Shown here one piece after another: positions 60,557 through 64,000 of a DNA stretch of 64,000 nt (the first letter of the stretch is position 1; each line of letters starts with the position of its first letter). Origin of the DNA: Microbacterium ginsengiterrae (lineage in GTDB: Bacteria > Actinomycetota > Actinomycetes > Actinomycetales > Microbacteriaceae); the NCBI RefSeq assembly GCF_014205075.1, contig NZ_JACHMU010000001.1:744001-808000 (forward strand), in the 5' to 3' direction. The notes beneath the pieces are model-generated. The model had not been told where the DNA came from and ran no database searches. It was given only the letters and a program-made list of their open reading frames with translations. Made by a program: the position numbers and the translations under genes.

Positions 60557-62428
60557 ATGAGCTCATCGGGGGAAGACCAGATCCAGGACACCGCCGCAGC
60601 CGCCGGGTCGCCGACGGGGGCGTCCGCTGCCGTCCCGGCCGCACGCGGATCGGCGGTGCAGAGATGGGTGTTCTGGCCCTCGGCGGTGATCGTCATCGCC
60701 TTCGTCGCGTTCACCCTGATCATGCCCGCGGCAGCCGAACAGCTCTTCCTCGGCATCCAGAGCACCATCGTCAACGCCTTCAACTGGTACTACGTGCTGA
60801 TCGCGGCGTTCTTCGTCGCCTTCAGTCTCTTCCTCGGCTTCAGCCGGTTCGGTGACATCAAGCTCGGCAGGGACGACGACGAGCCGGAGTTCTCGTTGAT
60901 GAGCTGGTTCTCCCTGCTGTTCGCCGCGGGGATGGGCATCGGGCTGGTGTTCTACGGGGTCTCCGAACCTCTCACGCACTTCGTCAACCCTCGCCCCGGC
61001 GTCGAGGGGACGCCGCAGCAGCTCGCCCAGGCCGCACTCGGACAGACCTACCTGCACTGGGGCGTGCACGCCTGGTCGATCTACGTCGTCATCGGACTGG
61101 CACTGGCATACGCGATCCACCGCCGCCGACGCCCCATCTCGATCCGTTGGACGCTCGAGCCGCTGCTCGGCAAGCGCGTGGAAGGCGGATGGGGTCACGC
61201 GATCGACGTCATCGCCCTCGTCGGCACGCTGTTCGGCGTGGCCACCTCGCTCGGCCTGGGAGTGCTTCAGATGAGTGCGGGGCTCGACGTGGCGGGGATC
61301 GCCGAACCCGACGAGTTCACCCAGATCATCCTCATCCTCATCATCTCGGTGTTCGTGCTCGCCTCGGTCCTGTCCGGGGTCACGAAGGGCATGAAGTGGC
61401 TGTCGAACTTCAACCTCGTCATGGCCGGCATCCTCGTGCTGTACCTGCTCGTGGTCGGACCGAGCGAGTTCCTGCTGCGCGACTTCGTGCAGTCGATCGG
61501 GTACTACATCCAGAACTTCGTCGGGCTCTCGTTCAACGTCAGCGCGTTCCAGGGGACCGCGGGCGAGGAATGGCAGGCGAGCTGGACCTCGTTCTACTGG
61601 GGCTGGTGGATCTCGTGGGCGCCGTTCGTCGGCATCTTCATCGCACGCATCTCCAAGGGGCGGACGGTGCGACAGTTCGTCGCCGGCGTCATCCTCGTGC
61701 CCACCCTGCTCGGCATCCTCTGGTTCGCCGTGCTCGGCGGCTCCGCCCTCGCGATCGAGCTCGCCGAACCTGGCGCGCTGCTCGATGCGGAGGGCGAGGT
61801 CGACCTGCAGGGCGCCCTGTTCCAGATGCTGCAGCAGGTACCAGGATCGGCGATCGTCAGCATCGGTGTGCTGCTGCTCATCGCGATCTTCTTCATCACC
61901 TCGGCCGACTCCGGCGCGCTCGTGATGGGCATGATCGCGACCGGCGGGCAGCAGGAGCCCAAGCGGTGGATCCGCACCTTCTTCGTCGCCGTCACTGCGG
62001 CGCTCGCGATCGCCCTTCTGCTGTCCGGAGGGCTCACGGCCCTGCAGACGGCGGCGATCACGATCGCCCTGCCGTTCAGCGTCGTGATGCTGCTGATCTG
62101 CTGGTCGACGGTGGTGGCGTTCACGCGCGAACGCCGTGCCTACGCCAGGGCGGAGCGCGCGCAGCTCATCGACAAGATCGGCGAGTACTACGGCCTGGAG
62201 GTCGAGTCGAGGGACGGTGTGCTGGGCGCGCAGCCGCGCTGGCTGCGCGGACTGCGTCGGCGGCTGGGGCTGCACGAGGCGGTTCCCGCGCCCGCGCCGA
62301 GCACACCGGCGTTCGCGGAGACCGCGCCGACACCGGATGCCGGTACCGCAGGGCTCGATGCGACGCTGCCCGCGCATGAGGAGGCCGCGCAGGGCGGCAT
62401 GGAGGATCAGGCTCCGCCGGAGAGGTGA
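60557..62428 (+). CDS. BCCT-family osmolyte (betaine/choline/carnitine) transporter
   Basis: 623 aa with 12 helices. Signature FAAGMGIGLVFYGVSEPLTHF, whose GMGIG run is typical of Na+-coupled betaine carriers, and SFYWGWWISWAPFVGIFIARISKGRTVRQFV. The long C-terminal tail (about 100 residues, Ala/Pro/Glu-rich) could sense osmotic stress as in BetP. ATG 60557 has TAGCGT exactly 6 nt upstream. Confidence 0.94.
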   Translation: MSSSGEDQIQDTAAAAGSPTGASAAVPAARGSAVQRWVFWPSAVIVIAFVAFTLIMPAAAEQLFLGIQSTIVNAFNWYYVLIAAFFVAFSLFLGFSRFGDIKLGRDDDEPEFSLMSWFSLLFAAGMGIGLVFYGVSEPLTHFVNPRPGVEGTPQQLAQAALGQTYLHWGVHAWSIYVVIGLALAYAIHRRRRPISIRWTLEPLLGKRVEGGWGHAIDVIALVGTLFGVATSLGLGVLQMSAGLDVAGIAEPDEFTQIILILIISVFVLASVLSGVTKGMKWLSNFNLVMAGILVLYLLVVGPSEFLLRDFVQSIGYYIQNFVGLSFNVSAFQGTAGEEWQASWTSFYWGWWISWAPFVGIFIARISKGRTVRQFVAGVILVPTLLGILWFAVLGGSALAIELAEPGALLDAEGEVDLQGALFQMLQQVPGSAIVSIGVLLLIAIFFITSADSGALVMGMIATGGQQEPKRWIRTFFVAVTAALAIALLLSGGLTALQTAAITIALPFSVVMLLICWSTVVAFTRERRAYARAERAQLIDKIGEYYGLEVESRDGVLGAQPRWLRGLRRRLGLHEAVPAPAPSTPAFAETAPTPDAGTAGLDATLPAHEEAAQGGMEDQAPPER

Positions 62429-62456
62429 AGGCTGTGCTTCGCCTGCGGCTCGCTCA

Positions 62457-62667
62457 GCCCGTTTCGTCTCGCTCCGCTCGCTCAACGACCCGCAAGAGAA
62501 GCAACACGTCCTTCGCACGGTGGTAGCGGGTCGTTGAGCGAAGGACCCCGCAAGAGAAGCAACAGGTCCGCTCGCTCAACGACCCGCAGAGAGGTAACGG
62601 GTCCTTCGCACGGTGATAGCGGGTCGTTGAGCGAAGGCGGCGAAGCCGCCGAAGACGAAACGCGCTG
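62457..62667. repeat. Nested and tandem inverted repeats between convergent genes
   Basis: TCGCTCAACGACCCGC pairs with GCGGGTCGTTGAGCGA twice: 62478-62493 with 62526-62541, and 62572-62587 with 62619-62634. The spacers, 32 and 31 bp, share CACGGTG-type sequence. An outer pair CAGC-GTTTCGTC / GACGAAAC-GCTG encloses both (62457-62468 and about 62653-62667). There is no gene in 62429-62701. It probably acts as a terminator region and is a repeat-family locus. Confidence 0.85.
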
Positions 62668-62701
62668 AGGGAGCGGAGCGCGCCGAAGCGTCGAAGCGGG
62701 A

Positions 62702-63898
62702 TCAGCCCTCGAGGACGAGGCGGAGCTGCTCCAGCGCCCAGTCGATCTCCGTCGCGCGGATGACCAACGGCGGGGCGATGCGGATCGTCTGCCCGTGGGT
62801 GTCCTTCACGAGCACCCCGCGCTCCATGAGCCGCTCGCTGACCTCGCGTCCGGTGCCCTTGGCGGGGTCGATGTCCACTCCGGCCCACAGCCCCGCGACG
62901 CGGATACCGGTCACGCCGTGGCCGACGAGCTTCTCGAGCCCCTGCGCGAGGTGCGCGCCGAGCTGACGCGCTCGCTCCTGGAACTCGCCGGTCTCGAGCA
63001 TCTCGACCACGCGCAGACCGACCGCGGCGGCGAGCGGGTTGCCGCCGAACGTCGAGCCGTGTTCGCCGGGGCGGATGACGCCGAGGACGTCGCGGTCGCC
63101 GACCACGGCGGAGACGGGGAGCACCCCGCCGCCGAGCGCCTTGCCGAGGAGGTACAGGTCGGGGACGACACCTTCCCGATCGCACGCGAAGGTCTCTCCG
63201 ACACGGCCGAGGCCCGCCTGGATCTCGTCGGCGATGAACAGCACGTTCCGCTCGTCGCAGATCTCACGGATCCGCCGCAGGTATCCCTCGGGCGGGATGA
63301 CCACTCCGGCCTCCCCCTGGATGGGCTCGACGAGCACGGCCGCGGTCTCATCCGTGATGGCGGCAGCGATGGCATCCGCGTCACCGTACGGGACCGCGTC
63401 GAAACCGGGCGTGAACGGGCCGAACCCCTCGCGCGCGGTGTCGTCATCGCTGAAGCTGACGATCGTCGTCGTGCGGCCGTGGAAGTTCCCCGCGGCGACG
63501 ACGATGCGCGCGCGCTCCGGCGCGATCCCCTTGACGCGGTAGCCCCAGGCTCGGGCGACCTTGATACCGGTCTCGACAGCCTCGGCGCCGGTGTTCATCG
63601 GCAGGACGAGCTCCTTGCCGCACAGGCGAGCCAGCGCAGCGGCGAACGGCTCGAGCTGGTCGTTCATGAACGCGCGGCTGGTGAGCGTGACCCGGCCGAG
63701 CTGAGCGACGGTGGCGTCGATGAGCGCGGGATGCCGGTGGCCGAAGTTGACCGCGGAGTACGCCGCGAGGAGGTCGAGGTAGCGCTTGCCCTCCGTGTCG
63801 GTGACCCACACGCCCTCGCCGGAGGTGATGGTCACCGGCAGCGGGTGGTAGTTCTCCGCGACGTGCGGCTCTGCGGCTGTCATCTGCGTGGTGCTCAT
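62702..63898 (-). CDS. rocD: Ornithine--oxo-acid aminotransferase
   Basis: 398 aa class III aminotransferase. LAAYSAVNFGHRHPALIDA, MNTGAEAVETGIKVARAWGY, the PLP region LFIADEIQAGLGRVG and LLGKALGGG with the Schiff-base Lys. It converts ornithine and 2-oxoglutarate to glutamate semialdehyde (then P5C) and glutamate. ATG 63898 overlaps the stop of the upstream gene (ATGA); an upstream frame start is rejected as it lies inside that gene. Confidence 0.95.
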   Translation of the reverse strand: MSTTQMTAAEPHVAENYHPLPVTITSGEGVWVTDTEGKRYLDLLAAYSAVNFGHRHPALIDATVAQLGRVTLTSRAFMNDQLEPFAAALARLCGKELVLPMNTGAEAVETGIKVARAWGYRVKGIAPERARIVVAAGNFHGRTTTIVSFSDDDTAREGFGPFTPGFDAVPYGDADAIAAAITDETAAVLVEPIQGEAGVVIPPEGYLRRIREICDERNVLFIADEIQAGLGRVGETFACDREGVVPDLYLLGKALGGGVLPVSAVVGDRDVLGVIRPGEHGSTFGGNPLAAAVGLRVVEMLETGEFQERARQLGAHLAQGLEKLVGHGVTGIRVAGLWAGVDIDPAKGTGREVSERLMERGVLVKDTHGQTIRIAPPLVIRATEIDWALEQLRLVLEG

Positions 63899-64000
63899 GC
63901 GCTCGCGCTTCCCGACGCCGCGCGCAGCTCGAGCGTGCAGCACTTAATGCCGCCGCCGCCGAGCAGCAGCTCGGACAGGTCGACGGTGATCGGGTTGTAT
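63895..64000 (-). CDS. ddaH: Dimethylargininase-like amidinotransferase, 3' end only
   Basis: The last 34 codons: PITVDLSELLLGGGGIKCCT and a short LELRAASG tail. GGGIKCCTLEL is the C-terminal block with the catalytic Cys of dimethylarginine dimethylaminohydrolases and arginine deiminase-like enzymes. It overlaps rocD by 4 bp. The 5' part lies beyond the window, so the exact substrate cannot be judged. Confidence 0.8.
   Translation of the reverse strand, partial: YNPITVDLSELLLGGGGIKCCTLELRAASGSASA

Overview
The window is very G+C-rich, densely packed, double-strand-coded bacterial chromosome. Several features point to a high-GC actinobacterium, most likely family Microbacteriaceae (Microbacterium or a close relative): an ArgA of the short mycobacterial (Rv2747) type, a cydABDC operon, an actinobacterial ClpC, MsiK-dependent-style sugar ABC transporters without their own ATPase, and many apparently leaderless genes (a TANNNT -10 box 6-7 nt before the start codon). 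I see no phage, transposase, integrase, CRISPR array or rRNA. One tRNA (Ser, CGA) is present.

Layout. 1-3201 is a C-terminally cut bifunctional proline/P5C dehydrogenase (putA) divergent from a LysR regulator. 4253-10663 holds small accessory genes: a GH114-like lipoprotein, an extremely Met/Cys-rich copper-storage-like protein, a DHA2 efflux pump, a hemerythrin protein, a 95-aa protein behind a consensus promoter, and a secreted M23/VCBS protein. 11186-16010 has tRNA-Ser, a MetE-like protein, a putative iron-regulated dioxygenase, and a DHA2 pump operon with two tandem MarR regulators. 16124-22536 is cydABDC (cytochrome bd oxidase plus its ABC exporter) behind a SufR-like three-cysteine HTH regulator. 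22693-28481 has radA, a SseB-like gene, a DUF4232-like gene, argA and clpC. 28662-30126 is an operon of two DUF2975-like membrane proteins and an Xre regulator with a 37-bp palindromic operator.

30252-41071 carries a dicarboxylate symporter, a complete sugar-uptake and oxidation cluster (ROK regulator, isomerase, two Gfo/Idh dehydrogenases, ABC binding protein and two permeases), and a Na+/H+ antiporter. 41099-46117 has an HspR-like regulator with Hsp20, a luciferase-like monooxygenase, pheA and pgm. 46128-48973 joins a ThuA-like protein, a 2-hydroxyacid dehydrogenase and glycerate kinase. 49191-53684 is a Leloir block: LacI-type regulator, galT, galK, galE, with two TGTTNACGT-type operators. 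After it come an esterase, gluconokinase, an orphan DNA methyltransferase, a lipoate ligase, a lipase and a MarR/MFS pair. The window ends with a BCCT transporter, a 273-bp repeat-filled gap, rocD and the 3' end of a dimethylargininase-like gene. ddaH-rocD at the right edge and putA at the left edge are successive parts of arginine/ornithine/proline to glutamate metabolism.

The most unusual signal is a family of exactly 80-bp elements bounded by CACAACTCCGGAG-type inverted ends. One copy lies in frame inside cydD, one in frame inside the DNA methyltransferase, and a third, more divergent copy spans the lacI/galT promoter and the first codons of galT.
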